Shown here: positions 25,574 to 32,918 of the stretch, one piece after another
Position numbering within the stretch: position 1 is the first letter of the stretch
Layout: every line of letters begins with the position of its first letter
Assembly: GCA_903863905.1 (NCBI GenBank)
Contig: CAIPDT010000101.1
Location: 1 to 32,918, forward strand
Reading direction: 5' to 3'
Origin: an uncultured Methylococcaceae bacterium
GTDB taxonomy: Bacteria > Pseudomonadota > Gammaproteobacteria > Methylococcales > Methylomonadaceae
DNA: 32,918 bases
Notes under the pieces: model-generated
The model's database searches: none
Told to the model about the DNA's origin: nothing
The model's input: the letters and a program-made list of their open reading frames with translations, nothing else
Made by a program: the position numbers and the translations under genes

Positions 25574-25667
25574 TAGAACCTAGTTAGGGTTTTAGTGCGT
25601 AAGCAATAAAAACGACTAAGTCATAAAAGCACAAATAGGCAGTAATTTTAGCTATTTGAGAATCTAA

Positions 25668-25754
25668 GCCGGGATGGTGGAATTGGTAGACACGCTAGCT
25701 TCAGGTGCTAGTGAGCGTAAGCTCGTGGAGGTTCAAATCCTCTTCTCGGTACCA
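25668..25754 (+). tRNA. tRNA-Leu, anticodon CAG
   Basis: 87 nt including an encoded CCA. The 7-bp acceptor stem pairs GCCGGGA with TCTCGGT (two G-U pairs). The anticodon loop TTCAGGT between CTAGC and GCTAG gives anticodon CAG at 25702-25704. A long variable arm (GAGCGTAAGCTC) marks a class II tRNA, and the T loop is TTCAAAT. It reads CUG codons. Solitary; no other tRNA is next to it. Confidence 0.96.
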
Positions 25755-25885
25755 TAATACAGTTAAAATGCAATTACCGTAACCTTCTAATTAATATTAA
25801 TACCACTGTGTTTAATCAGTCTTAAGTTACAGTAAGCATCAATCCACGTTAAGTGATAGTTTTCTAATTGAAGTGTTTTAAGGCT

Positions 25886-25909
25886 CCTTGGCACAAATAA
25901 GGCCCAAGG
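25886..25909 (-). terminator. Possible terminator after the kinase gene
   Basis: CCTTGG and CCAAGG form a 6-bp GC-rich stem (7 with a wobble) about 45 nt beyond the stop of the histidine kinase. No good T-run follows. The remaining bases from 25755 to the kinase stop show no other feature. Confidence 0.35.
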
Positions 25910-25951
25910 GCGTCGTAAAATGGCTGCTATAAGAAAAACAAATGGCAGATT

Positions 25952-28009
25952 TCAGACGCGTGGCTTTAGCCATAACGTAAGTGAACGACATAAGTCATTT
26001 ATGTTTATAGGCTTGCAGATAAAATCAGTCATGCCAGCATTCATGCAATTATTACGTTCTTCTTCAGTTACGCCAGCGCTTAGAGCAATGATCGGTAGTT
26101 CTGCAAACCTTCTTTGCCGTTGTATCAGCCTAGTGGCTTCAAGACCATTCACGATGGGCATATGAATATCCATTAACACGGCATCAAAATGCTGTAACTC
26201 TAAGTGCTCCATTGCCTCCAAACCGTTATCAGCACTTACAATTTCAGCCCCTAATTCATTCAGATATTCATGGAGTAACAGTTGAGTCGCCTGATTATCG
26301 TCTACCACCAAAATTCGACGGCCTTTAAACATCGTTGAATCTAATTTTTTGTGCGTTGTCTCGGTGCTCTCAGTTAAGTTATCCGTGTACCCTATAGCGT
26401 TATTAATGAGAGGAAATTGTAAAGAAAAGCTAAATGTACTGCCTTGACCAATGTCACTAACAACAGAGATTTCACCCCCCATCAGCGTTACTAATTCCTT
26501 ACTAATGACCAAACCTAAGCCAGTGCCACCATATTGCCTAGAAATAGAGCCATCCACTTGACTAAATTCTATAAATAACTTATGTTGATCCGCAAGGGAA
26601 ATACCAATGCCGGTATCGCTCACCGAAAATAATATCTGTACGTGTAAGGGAGTTAACACTTGCAGGGTTACGTTTAGCTTGACGTCACCTTGCGAGGTAA
26701 ATTTAACTGCATTACCGACTAAATTAATCAGTACTTGTTGCAACCTGAGTTTATCGCCTACCAATTCATAAGGGAGAAGGTTATCACGTGTAATCGTGAA
26801 CGTCAGTCCTTTTTGTTGTGCTGAGCCAGAAAAAAGTGTGTTAATAAAACCTAGCAGATCCAGAATATTAAAGGGGATCGCCTCAATGCTCACACAACCG
26901 GCTTCTAGCTTCGTAAAATTAAGGATGTCTTCCAATATACCTAGTAGGCTAGTAGCAGCGATATTGATTTTTTCGACATAACCCTTAACTTTTGCAGACA
27001 TATCTTGATACAACGCTAGCTCAGAAAAACCGATGATAGCGGTCATAGGCGTGCGAATCTCATGCGACATACTGGCTATGAATTGCGATTTTAGGGTTGA
27101 AAAACGCTCTGCTTTTTCTTTAGCTTCTATTAAACCAAGTTTATAAACATTAAACAGGCTAATGTCCTGATAGGTACTCACATAATGCGTAATGTAGCCA
27201 TGAGTATTTTTTACAGCACTAACCGTGAGATATTCTTGATATACATCACCATTTTTACGTTGGCTCCAGAGTTCGCCAGCCCACTCTCCGGTGTCTTTAA
27301 TGGTTTTTTTAAATAAGTTATAAAACTCAATCGTATTGGCAGGCGAGTCTAGCATGTTACAATCCTGGCCAATCACTTCTATTTCTTCATAGCCAGTGAG
27401 TTTAGTGAAAGCCGCATTGACTCGAAGTATCGTGCCATCAACAGCACAGATGGTCATCGGTAAGTTTGTTTCGAAGGCAATCCCCGCAATCGCTAAATTC
27501 TGTTCGGATAGCTTTTGTTCAGAAATATCTATGCCGAAATAAACGATCCGTTCGAGTTGATGATCACAATCAAAAATATCAAAGGTATTCCAAGAAATAA
27601 TTTTATTATTTCCATCCACACTGACTAGTTTGGTTTGATAATCAATTAACTCACTGTTATTAATAAAGTCAACGCATAGCTGATCACTAGTATTAAAATC
27701 AAAGGGTTTGATAACTTCAAAGCAACTACTATCCAGTAGATTTTGAACAGGAATGCCAGTGAGTTGACTCGTGATTTCGTTGCAATAGATAATCTTGCCT
27801 GTGACGGTTAGTTCTAGCACCACTATGCCCAACCGATTAATGAGCGAGCGATAGCGTGCTTCCGAAAAAGGCACGCTAAAACGCGCATCTCCCACTAACA
27901 AAGGACCATAAGACGTTAATATGGCGTCAATACCAGAATCCTTTAGGTCGTCACTAATGAGTTCTAAGTTACTGACTGCTTGCAGAATCTTTTTATCTAT
28001 TGGGATCAT
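25952..28009 (-). CDS. PAS-PAS hybrid histidine kinase, KaiBC-linked
   Basis: 685 residues, no membrane segment, so cytoplasmic. Residues 1-50 are unassigned; PAS 1 about 52-165 (VVLELTVTGKIIYCNEITSQLTGI); PAS 2 with PAC about 174-288; a short coiled linker; HisKA with phosphoacceptor H316 in SMSHEIRTPM; HATPase with N box LINLVGNAVKF (429-437), G1 DTGIGI (465-470) and G2 GGTGLGL (494-500). A receiver follows at about 564-680, with D570/D571, phosphoacceptor D614 in LMDIHMP and K666. No output domain, so phosphate must go on to another protein. Its ATG overlaps the kaiB stop by 4 nt, which makes it the likely output of KaiBC. It lacks the KaiB-like sensor domain of cyanobacterial SasA. Confidence 0.92.
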   Translation of the reverse strand: MIPIDKKILQAVSNLELISDDLKDSGIDAILTSYGPLLVGDARFSVPFSEARYRSLINRLGIVVLELTVTGKIIYCNEITSQLTGIPVQNLLDSSCFEVIKPFDFNTSDQLCVDFINNSELIDYQTKLVSVDGNNKIISWNTFDIFDCDHQLERIVYFGIDISEQKLSEQNLAIAGIAFETNLPMTICAVDGTILRVNAAFTKLTGYEEIEVIGQDCNMLDSPANTIEFYNLFKKTIKDTGEWAGELWSQRKNGDVYQEYLTVSAVKNTHGYITHYVSTYQDISLFNVYKLGLIEAKEKAERFSTLKSQFIASMSHEIRTPMTAIIGFSELALYQDMSAKVKGYVEKINIAATSLLGILEDILNFTKLEAGCVSIEAIPFNILDLLGFINTLFSGSAQQKGLTFTITRDNLLPYELVGDKLRLQQVLINLVGNAVKFTSQGDVKLNVTLQVLTPLHVQILFSVSDTGIGISLADQHKLFIEFSQVDGSISRQYGGTGLGLVISKELVTLMGGEISVVSDIGQGSTFSFSLQFPLINNAIGYTDNLTESTETTHKKLDSTMFKGRRILVVDDNQATQLLLHEYLNELGAEIVSADNGLEAMEHLELQHFDAVLMDIHMPIVNGLEATRLIQRQRRFAELPIIALSAGVTEEERNNCMNAGMTDFICKPININDLCRSLTLWLKPRV

Positions 28010-28314
28010 ATCAGTACATTGCTAAGTTGTTCTTTATCGCTCAAATTACCCATCATCTTGACCTGGGGTAGTGGCGATATTCGCAATAGCATAGGCGTTG
28101 CCGTCACGCCATCGTTCCAGGCTTGCTCTGGAGATAACAACACATCAATTAGCTTAAGTTGATAATCATTGCCGTAATGATTATCACAAAATACTTTTAT
28201 ATTACGTTGAGCTAGTACAGAGTTGGCTGACTCACCCGCAATATATAAATGGAATACGTGGCTTGAAATATTGAACACCTCATTCTGTTTTGGTCTTATA
28301 TTTAACGTATTCAT
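28006..28314 (-). CDS. kaiB: KaiB-family protein
   Basis: 102 residues, the KaiB length. FHLYIAGESANSVLAQRNIK forms the first strand and helix, KLIDVLLSPEQAWNDGVTATP matches the conserved VIDVL and ATP segment, and PLPQVKMMGNLSDKEQL matches the PLPVRRIIGDLSDRE region, which in cyanobacterial KaiB takes part in fold switching. KaiB binds the CI ring of KaiC and, in cyanobacteria, sequesters KaiA and recruits kinases. Four-nt overlaps with kaiC and the kinase show tight coupling. The C-terminal tail is shorter than in Synechococcus KaiB. Clock function is not implied: non-cyanobacterial KaiB proteins are also tied to stress responses. Confidence 0.94.
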   Translation of the reverse strand: MNTLNIRPKQNEVFNISSHVFHLYIAGESANSVLAQRNIKVFCDNHYGNDYQLKLIDVLLSPEQAWNDGVTATPMLLRISPLPQVKMMGNLSDKEQLSNVLI

Positions 28315-30041
28315 TGACCGTGGGGCATTGAAGGTTGACTATCATCACCAGAACGTTTACTCCATAACTCATCACGAGTCGTATCTATATGGCCAAGGCG
28401 CGTGGCTTCGGTAGCCAATAATAATTCTAACTCTTTCTGCTTGACAGCTAAATCCACCTGCAAAATCTCAACGCGAGCATTCACTTCATTTTGGGCAAGT
28501 TCGATCACTCGGCGTTTATACTCAACATTGGCCAACAGTAATTGTTCGGCCGCTATTTCAGCTTGTTCTTTTTGCCATCTGGCGGTGCCCATGAGTACTT
28601 CGCCATTCGATTGATAAACATCTGCTAGCGTAATACCTTGGGCATCTATAATCAGTTCACGCACTTGATTGGAATGCTCACTACCTCGTGACTTGATAAT
28701 CGATAAGGCTCGATTACGTTCGCCACCCAGTATCGAATAACTGATATGAATCCAGGTGTCTGCTACCGCTGAAATTTGAATGCCCGTTTCTTCATTTAGT
28801 GAGTCACCGCCATTACCCAGTAAACTGGTACAGAGTAAGGTAATGCCATTTGATTTAGTTAGGGTTAATATTTTTTCAGGCATGCGTCTACGACTATCAC
28901 CTTCGCTATGAACAATGGCAGAGAGTGGGTCAATGACAAAACATTGCGGCTGGTATAATTCAATCAACTTGCGCAAGTTTCCGACCTGCTCTTCGGTGCC
29001 CGCTAAACTACTGCGTATAGATTCAATATGCAGTAACCCACTTTGGACATGCTTTATTAAGTCAATGTTAACGGACATCAAGTTACGGACAATTTCACTA
29101 ACGGATTCATCAAAACTGACATACAGGCAGCGTTCACCGCGCTCACAAGCCGCGCTCATAAAGATACCGCACAAAGTCGATTTTGATGTGCCAGGGGCGC
29201 CGCTTAATAATATCGCCGAGCCTCTATAATAACCACCACCTAACATACTATCTAGGCGAGGCACACCCGAGGAAACACGAGCGCTGGTGGCAAGTTGATC
29301 TTCCGACTTTTCCGGAAAGGCGATGATCTCAGCGCCTTTTTCACCCAACAATAAGGTCACTTCACCCGAATAAAAACCAGAGCCACGGTATTTAACAACC
29401 CGGAGTGAGCGGTGCGCGACCCTATCTTCCATTTCATGCGTCAGTTGAATGACGCAATCAACCATGTATTGCATGAAATCTTTATAATCGAGTCCGGACA
29501 AGCCTGAATCATTGTTTTTGCAGGTGACAATGCCGGTCATGTTATTACTTACTAGCCAGTCGTTGAGTCTAAATAACTCACGGCGCTCAGCCTTAGGATT
29601 ATCGAGTAGCGACAGCAGCACATCGATAGAATCAAACACGATCCGTTTAGCGCTGATTTGATCTGACTTAGCTTTAAGCATTGCGAGCAGTCCGGTTAGA
29701 TCAAAATCACCGGCCCAAATATCTTCTGGACGCGGTTTACCGTCTAAGAAAAACAACTCTTTATTTTCTAGATCAGGCAAATCCCAGCCAAAAGTAGCCG
29801 CATTGGTTACAATACGCTTAGCATCTTCTTCAAAGGCGACAAAAATACCCGCCTCACCATTTTTGGCACCATCAACCAAAATTTGTAAAGCCAGTACCGT
29901 TTTTCCGCAACCAGGACCACCTGTTAGTAGGGTACATCGACCTTGCGGTAAGCCACCATTAGTGATCTCATCGAGTCCGCGAATACCTGTGAGCGTTTTA
30001 TTAAGTTCAATTCGCTTCTTAGAGGGCATAGTGGTAGCCAT
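28311..30041 (-). CDS. kaiC: KaiC-family double RecA ATPase
   Basis: 576 residues from the ATG giving MATTMPSKKRIEL; an ATG 25 codons upstream adds only low-complexity repeats and would place the likely promoter inside the gene. CI: Walker A GGPGCGKT (41-48), catalytic E71-E72 in AFEED, Walker B D137. CII: Walker A GAPGTSKST (281-289), Walker B D371; the CII catalytic pair is Asp-Glu (D311-E312). At the phosphosite loop IST of Synechococcus KaiC the sequence is ISAVADT, so S424 is kept and the second site is Ala. Residues about 488-560 form a coiled-coil tail. CI resembles KaiC subfamilies outside cyanobacteria. First gene of kaiC-kaiB-kinase; no kaiA. Confidence 0.94.
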   Translation of the reverse strand: MATTMPSKKRIELNKTLTGIRGLDEITNGGLPQGRCTLLTGGPGCGKTVLALQILVDGAKNGEAGIFVAFEEDAKRIVTNAATFGWDLPDLENKELFFLDGKPRPEDIWAGDFDLTGLLAMLKAKSDQISAKRIVFDSIDVLLSLLDNPKAERRELFRLNDWLVSNNMTGIVTCKNNDSGLSGLDYKDFMQYMVDCVIQLTHEMEDRVAHRSLRVVKYRGSGFYSGEVTLLLGEKGAEIIAFPEKSEDQLATSARVSSGVPRLDSMLGGGYYRGSAILLSGAPGTSKSTLCGIFMSAACERGERCLYVSFDESVSEIVRNLMSVNIDLIKHVQSGLLHIESIRSSLAGTEEQVGNLRKLIELYQPQCFVIDPLSAIVHSEGDSRRRMPEKILTLTKSNGITLLCTSLLGNGGDSLNEETGIQISAVADTWIHISYSILGGERNRALSIIKSRGSEHSNQVRELIIDAQGITLADVYQSNGEVLMGTARWQKEQAEIAAEQLLLANVEYKRRVIELAQNEVNARVEILQVDLAVKQKELELLLATEATRLGHIDTTRDELWSKRSGDDSQPSMPHGQ

Positions 30042-30050
30042 AGTTATAGT

Positions 30051-30086
30051 GTTTAGAATGGAGTCATTGTTTAGAGTAGAGTCATT
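30051..30086 (-). repeat. 18-bp tandem repeat at the 5' end of kaiC
   Basis: Two adjacent 18-bp copies of GTTTAGA(A/G)T(G/A)GAGTCATT differ at two positions. They lie immediately upstream of the chosen kaiC start, inside the alternative longer reading frame (where they encode NDSTLN and NDSILN). Confidence 0.7.
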
Positions 30087-30103
30087 ATTATAATAGACTC
30101 TAC
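30076..30103 (-). promoter_or_regulatory. Palindromic element with a TATAAT core, kaiC promoter
   Basis: GTAGAGTC and GACTCTAC form 8-bp arms around a 12-bp AT-only core. On the - strand the core contains TATAAT, which would start transcription near 30080 and leave about 40 nt before the kaiC ATG. The -35 position is poor, so an activator, or a repressor binding the palindrome, is likely. Function inferred. Confidence 0.5.
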
Positions 30104-30303
30104 AGAGGGCATTCATTATGTGGCGCCTGATTACCTATTCGAGTTTGAAACCATTATTCTAGGCATCCCAACACACTCTTTATTTAAGTGCGGAAAAATT
30201 AATTAACCTATATCTTTAGGTTTAAGAATAAATGATCATCGAACAGCTAAATACTGCGACTAGTTGATGCTAAGGTTAGTGCGTTTTTATAAATGCAATA
30301 GCC

Positions 30304-30333
30304 TAAATAGAGGTGTTTTTTTGTCTCTATTTA
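30304..30333. repeat. Hairpin next to the small membrane peptide gene
   Basis: TAAATAGAG and CTCTATTTA form a perfect 9-bp stem with a 12-nt T-rich loop, 17 nt beyond the stop of the 35-aa gene. It may end that transcript, though no T-run follows the stem. A second small hairpin (AACCTA/TAGGTT, 30205-30222) is followed by T5 on the - strand. Confidence 0.4.
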
Positions 30334-30350
30334 ACGGCCTTAAGGGCTGA

Positions 30351-30458
30351 TCAATATTCTGGAAATAATTGAAAGGCAAGCCATGCCATAATACCTGCGA
30401 TGACTAATAAGGTTAATTTGATGTTTTTTAACGTGTTTGAGTCAAATTTTTTTAACAT
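30351..30458 (-). CDS. Small single-pass membrane protein, 35 aa
   Basis: Open frame of 35 residues: a basic start (MLKKFDSNTLKN), a hydrophobic helix about 13-32 (IKLTLLVIAGIMAWLAFQLF) and a short PEY end. TTGGAG stands 8 nt before the ATG, a good ribosome-binding site. The Lys-rich N-terminus favours an inside-in orientation in the inner membrane. It lies alone between kaiC and the exported peroxiredoxin gene. The family is not recognised. Confidence 0.6.
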   Translation of the reverse strand: MLKKFDSNTLKNIKLTLLVIAGIMAWLAFQLFPEY

Positions 30459-30586
30459 TTTTTACTCCAATTCGTATCAGCTATAAAGAATTCTTGTTTA
30501 AATTTAATATTTAACAGGTCTTGGGATAAAAGCAAATCAACAGCTATTAATTCATCTTGTTAACAGGCCAAGTATTAAAACTAGGT

Positions 30587-30615
30587 TTGACGAGTGCACC
30601 TCTTGCAGATATATA
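30587..30615 (+). promoter_or_regulatory. Promoter of the exported peroxiredoxin gene
   Basis: TTGACG, 17 nt, TATATA, giving a start near 30622 and a leader of about 30 nt with GGAAGG before the ATG. Confidence 0.6.
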
Positions 30616-30651
30616 GTACAGATATTCACATTCTTTAAACGGAAGGTTAAA

Positions 30652-31185
30652 ATGGAAAAACAAAAATCTTTATTAAAAACGCTGATGTTCTGCTTGGCTT
30701 TATTACCCACTATGTCGGTTAAAGCTGAAAAATTATCCGTCGGTCAAGTTGCTCCGCAATTTGAGTTAAAAGCCCAAGACGGTAGTAGCCTTAATTTAGC
30801 GGATAGAAAAGAGAAAGGGTGGACGGTTTTATATTTTTATCCCAAAGCCGGAACCCCAGGTTGCACCACACAAGCCTGTGCTTATCGAGATGGGGTTAAT
30901 TTAATACGTAACCAAAATGCTGAGGTGTATGGCATTAGTACCGATGAGGTTAAAGATTTACAAGCGTTTCATGAGAAACATCGTTTAAATTTTACCTTGT
31001 TATCAGATGCTGAAGGTAAGGTGACAGAAGCTTATGGTGTAAAAATGCCGGTAGTGAATTTTGCTAAGCGTTGGACTTTTATTATCGACTCTAATTTGGT
31101 TATTCGTTATATAGATGATGACGTTGATCCGGTTTTGGATGCTAAGAAAGTAGCGGAAGAAATTGCTAGATTAAAAGCTGGGTAG
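30652..31185 (+). CDS. Exported peroxiredoxin, BCP/PrxQ type
   Basis: 177 residues. A signal peptide (basic MEKQKSLLK, hydrophobic core, cut after VKA at 25) sends it to the periplasm. The peroxidatic C71 lies in YPKAGTPGCTTQACAYRD with C76 as resolving Cys five residues on, the classical atypical 2-Cys arrangement that the cytosolic member of this window lacks. NFTLLSDAEGKV, GVKMPVV and RWTFIIDSNLVI complete the fold. It needs a reductant in the periplasm, probably a thioredoxin-like protein from elsewhere. Stand-alone gene with its own promoter. Confidence 0.92.
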   Translation: MEKQKSLLKTLMFCLALLPTMSVKAEKLSVGQVAPQFELKAQDGSSLNLADRKEKGWTVLYFYPKAGTPGCTTQACAYRDGVNLIRNQNAEVYGISTDEVKDLQAFHEKHRLNFTLLSDAEGKVTEAYGVKMPVVNFAKRWTFIIDSNLVIRYIDDDVDPVLDAKKVAEEIARLKAG

Positions 31186-31292
31186 TGAATTCGGTAGACC
31201 CCCAACTTTATAAATAATAAGATTGTTAGATAGCGGTTAACTTGTTACTTCCTCCGGGAATTCATAAGGCAACTTGGACACTTTTAATTAAG

Positions 31293-32636
31293 TTACCTGG
31301 CTTGGCTTGTCGGTAAATACGGTATTAGGTTTTTATTGGCGCTTAAATCAAAGCGTGAGGCGATAAATACGGCACGGGTGAGTGTCGTATTTTCGAGTGT
31401 TATGTCCCATAGCAAGGGAAATTCTTTATGGGCAGGTTGAGTCACTGTTGAATAAACATAAGGAAAATTAGCTGTTAACTGTTCCCATATCCACGGTCTA
31501 GTGGGCCTACATCCTAAGCCATGTAAGGCTTGGGTGACATCTAAATTATCTTCATTAACTGGATTAATTTCTGCTTCATTTCCGTAAGAAACACAGGTTT
31601 CAAGAATTAACAGGCCTTCTGTATGCTCAGCCAGTTGTTTTATGGCGTTAAGGGGATTGTTTAAATGATAGAGCAAGCCGTAACAATGAACTACCTCAAA
31701 TTGTTGAGCTAAATTAAACGGTTGATCTACATCTAAAAATTTAACCCGTGCCTTAGGTTCATTCACATAACGTATTTGTAATTGTGCCAGATTCTCGTAG
31801 CGCCCCTCGGTGATTAAAACAGAACACTCACGATCTAAATAAAAAGTGGAATGATCACCCACCCCCGCACCGATTTCTAAGACCGATTTATGCGCTAAAG
31901 CTAATCCTAAGCTGGCAAGATGTTCTAAATGTCTTTGATTATGTCTTAGGTAAGGAGTGGAATGAAATTTGGCCTTGGCTGCATCTAATGTTGTCTCCCG
32001 AATAAATAAAATATCATCATGAATATTGCTGGGTTGCCAAAGTGGAATTAGACCATTTTTAAAGAGATAATCTTGTAAGATTGGCCATAGCACCCCGCCT
32101 TTATAAACTTCAGCCGTACTCACTTCAATATACATCGCCGTGCATTTGGTGAGGGATTCTCCTGCACCCTTTAGTGCGAGTAATTCTGCACCTTGTAGAT
32201 CAATAATCCAATAATCATACTGCTCAGCATCAATAGCATTGGCCGTTAATAAACTGTCAAGGCGGAGCATGGGTAGGGTAATAGAATCGATCATTGTTAA
32301 GCCTAATTCTGGCCACAAGGAATGATCACCGGCTGCATAACTGCCAAACTCATAGATTGATGAGGAAACGCCGTTAGAATTATTTGAAATATAGAAAGTA
32401 TTTTGTTTACCGTTAACGTCACCCAATAACGCACACAGTGCTTTTTGTTGGCTGTATTCTGCGATATTTTGGGCCAGTTTTTTATAGATATCTGGCATTG
32501 CTTCAACCCAAACCACGGGTTTATTTTGGCTTGCGTAACTCGCAGCTTCTTGACCATAATGAGCCCCTAGATGCAAAATGCCTTTGGATGCTTTAAGGAC
32601 TTGCGCTAATAAATCCGTTTTATCTTTTGGAGTCAT
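31293..32636 (-). CDS. FkbM-type and class I methyltransferase fusion
   Basis: 447 residues. Residues 1-215 are an FkbM-like domain: SAM motif I ILHLGAHYGQE (20-30), acidic E45, LPMLRLDSLL and IIDLQGAELLALKGAG (144-158), typical of FkbM enzymes. Residues about 235-430 are a second Rossmann methyltransferase with motif I VLEIGAGVGDHS (252-263), VLITEGRY as motif II, and VVHCYGLLYHLNNP as motif IV. FkbM enzymes methylate sugars or polyketides, often in surface polysaccharide or glycan loci; none is visible here. No signal or membrane segment. The ribosome-binding site is weak. Substrates unknown. Confidence 0.85.
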   Translation of the reverse strand: MTPKDKTDLLAQVLKASKGILHLGAHYGQEAASYASQNKPVVWVEAMPDIYKKLAQNIAEYSQQKALCALLGDVNGKQNTFYISNNSNGVSSSIYEFGSYAAGDHSLWPELGLTMIDSITLPMLRLDSLLTANAIDAEQYDYWIIDLQGAELLALKGAGESLTKCTAMYIEVSTAEVYKGGVLWPILQDYLFKNGLIPLWQPSNIHDDILFIRETTLDAAKAKFHSTPYLRHNQRHLEHLASLGLALAHKSVLEIGAGVGDHSTFYLDRECSVLITEGRYENLAQLQIRYVNEPKARVKFLDVDQPFNLAQQFEVVHCYGLLYHLNNPLNAIKQLAEHTEGLLILETCVSYGNEAEINPVNEDNLDVTQALHGLGCRPTRPWIWEQLTANFPYVYSTVTQPAHKEFPLLWDITLENTTLTRAVFIASRFDLSANKNLIPYLPTSQAR

Positions 32637-32877
32637 CTTTAAGGCTAATAAGGGTTATCAAGGTGTTAGGGGGTGTAAATGATTGGCTTAACTAATTGAG
32701 ATATGGGTCTTTATTATGCAGTGCCAGCCCATTAATTTATTGAGCTGATTTTACTCTTTCTTTTAAACCCCGGTCATTAATTTTAGTTGGTGCTTAAGTT
32801 TTTCCATTGATAAGCAAAGGAGTTAACTCGTAAAACATTTATGTTTACTTAAGATAAGACTCAGCGGGCGATTAATA

Positions 32878-32905
32878 TTGCTTTTAACACGACTTACTAT
32901 ATAAT
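32878..32905 (+). promoter_or_regulatory. Promoter pointing out of the right edge
   Basis: TTGCTT, 16 nt, TATAAT, followed by a GC-richer CCGTCGATC, typical of stable-RNA promoters. The gene it serves lies beyond the window; a tRNA or rRNA gene is a guess. The rest of the space after the methyltransferase gene shows no coding feature. Confidence 0.5.
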
Positions 32906-32918
32906 CCGTCGATCAGTA

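Noticed and set aside
30042-30116. Longer N-terminus of KaiC starting at 30116
   Set aside because: The extra 25 residues are encoded by the tandem repeat and palindrome, contain a TATAAT on the coding strand, and add nothing typical of KaiC.
25668-30650. kai operon as an island inserted at tRNA-Leu
   Set aside because: No copy of the tRNA 3' end was found on the far side, and no integrase is present.
31186-31292. Imperfect GGCAACTT/AAGTTACC hairpin between the convergent peroxiredoxin and methyltransferase genes
   Set aside because: One mismatch in 8 bp, a long loop and no T-run; too weak to call a terminator.
1-32918. CRISPR arrays, insertion sequences or prophage genes
   Set aside because: No regularly spaced repeats, transposase, integrase or phage structural motifs were seen on either strand.

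Overview
The window reads as an AT-rich chromosomal segment of a free-living Gram-negative gammaproteobacterium. The evidence is the gene order: rpsF-rpsR-(DUF2232)-rplI, gcvR-bcp, a MutT-ThiE fusion, and pilMNOPQ-aroK-aroB-(DamX-position ATPase)-hemE, with a Kdo transferase (LPS) and a type IV pilus. A non-cyanobacterial kaiC-kaiB-kinase locus fits several lineages, including methanotrophic Methylococcales, but nothing here (no pmo or mxa genes) proves that. No insertion sequence, phage or CRISPR array was seen.

Layout. 1-3750 (+): the end of an EEP-fold phosphatase/nuclease, a phospholipase-D-like protein and two alpha/beta hydrolases. 3751-6057 (+): ribosomal operon rpsF-rpsR-DUF2232-rplI, whose leader contains a likely S6:S18-binding hairpin. 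6134-12111 (+): waaA; a PP-loop thiouridylase-like gene with a TusA-like gene and a CDF metal transporter; argJ; mutT-thiE. 12121-13138 (-): bcp and gcvR. 13305-14774 (+): a SPOR-domain membrane protein. 14815-15665 (-): DUF1249 and queD. 15850-16818 (+): accA. 16891-25428 (-): one long array read as pilM-pilN-pilOP-pilQ, aroK-aroB-AAA ATPase, hemE and DUF411. 25668-25754 (+): tRNA-Leu(CAG). 25952-30041 (-): kaiC-kaiB-hybrid histidine kinase, all joined by 4-nt overlaps. 30351-30458 (-): a 35-aa membrane peptide. 30652-31185 (+): an exported peroxiredoxin. 31293-32636 (-): a double methyltransferase. The right edge holds a good promoter pointing out of the window.

Most unusual points. (1) A KaiC/KaiB operon without KaiA, with a PAS-PAS-kinase-receiver output protein, a KaiC carrying a coiled-coil tail, and Ala where the reference KaiC has the second phosphosite. 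A 28-bp palindrome and an 18-bp tandem repeat sit at its 5' end. (2) PilO and PilP are one continuous polypeptide, next to a PilQ with no room for AMIN domains. (3) The DamX-position ATPase has no SPOR domain, while a separate SPOR membrane protein lies a few kilobases away. (4) A PP-loop/TusA/CDF operon suggests a sulfur-transfer pathway tied to metal transport. (5) The S6 leader contains a hairpin that resembles the S18 site of 16S rRNA, and the same 11-mer precedes both rpsF and rplI.

All assignments come from reading motifs and gene order by eye; no database search was run.
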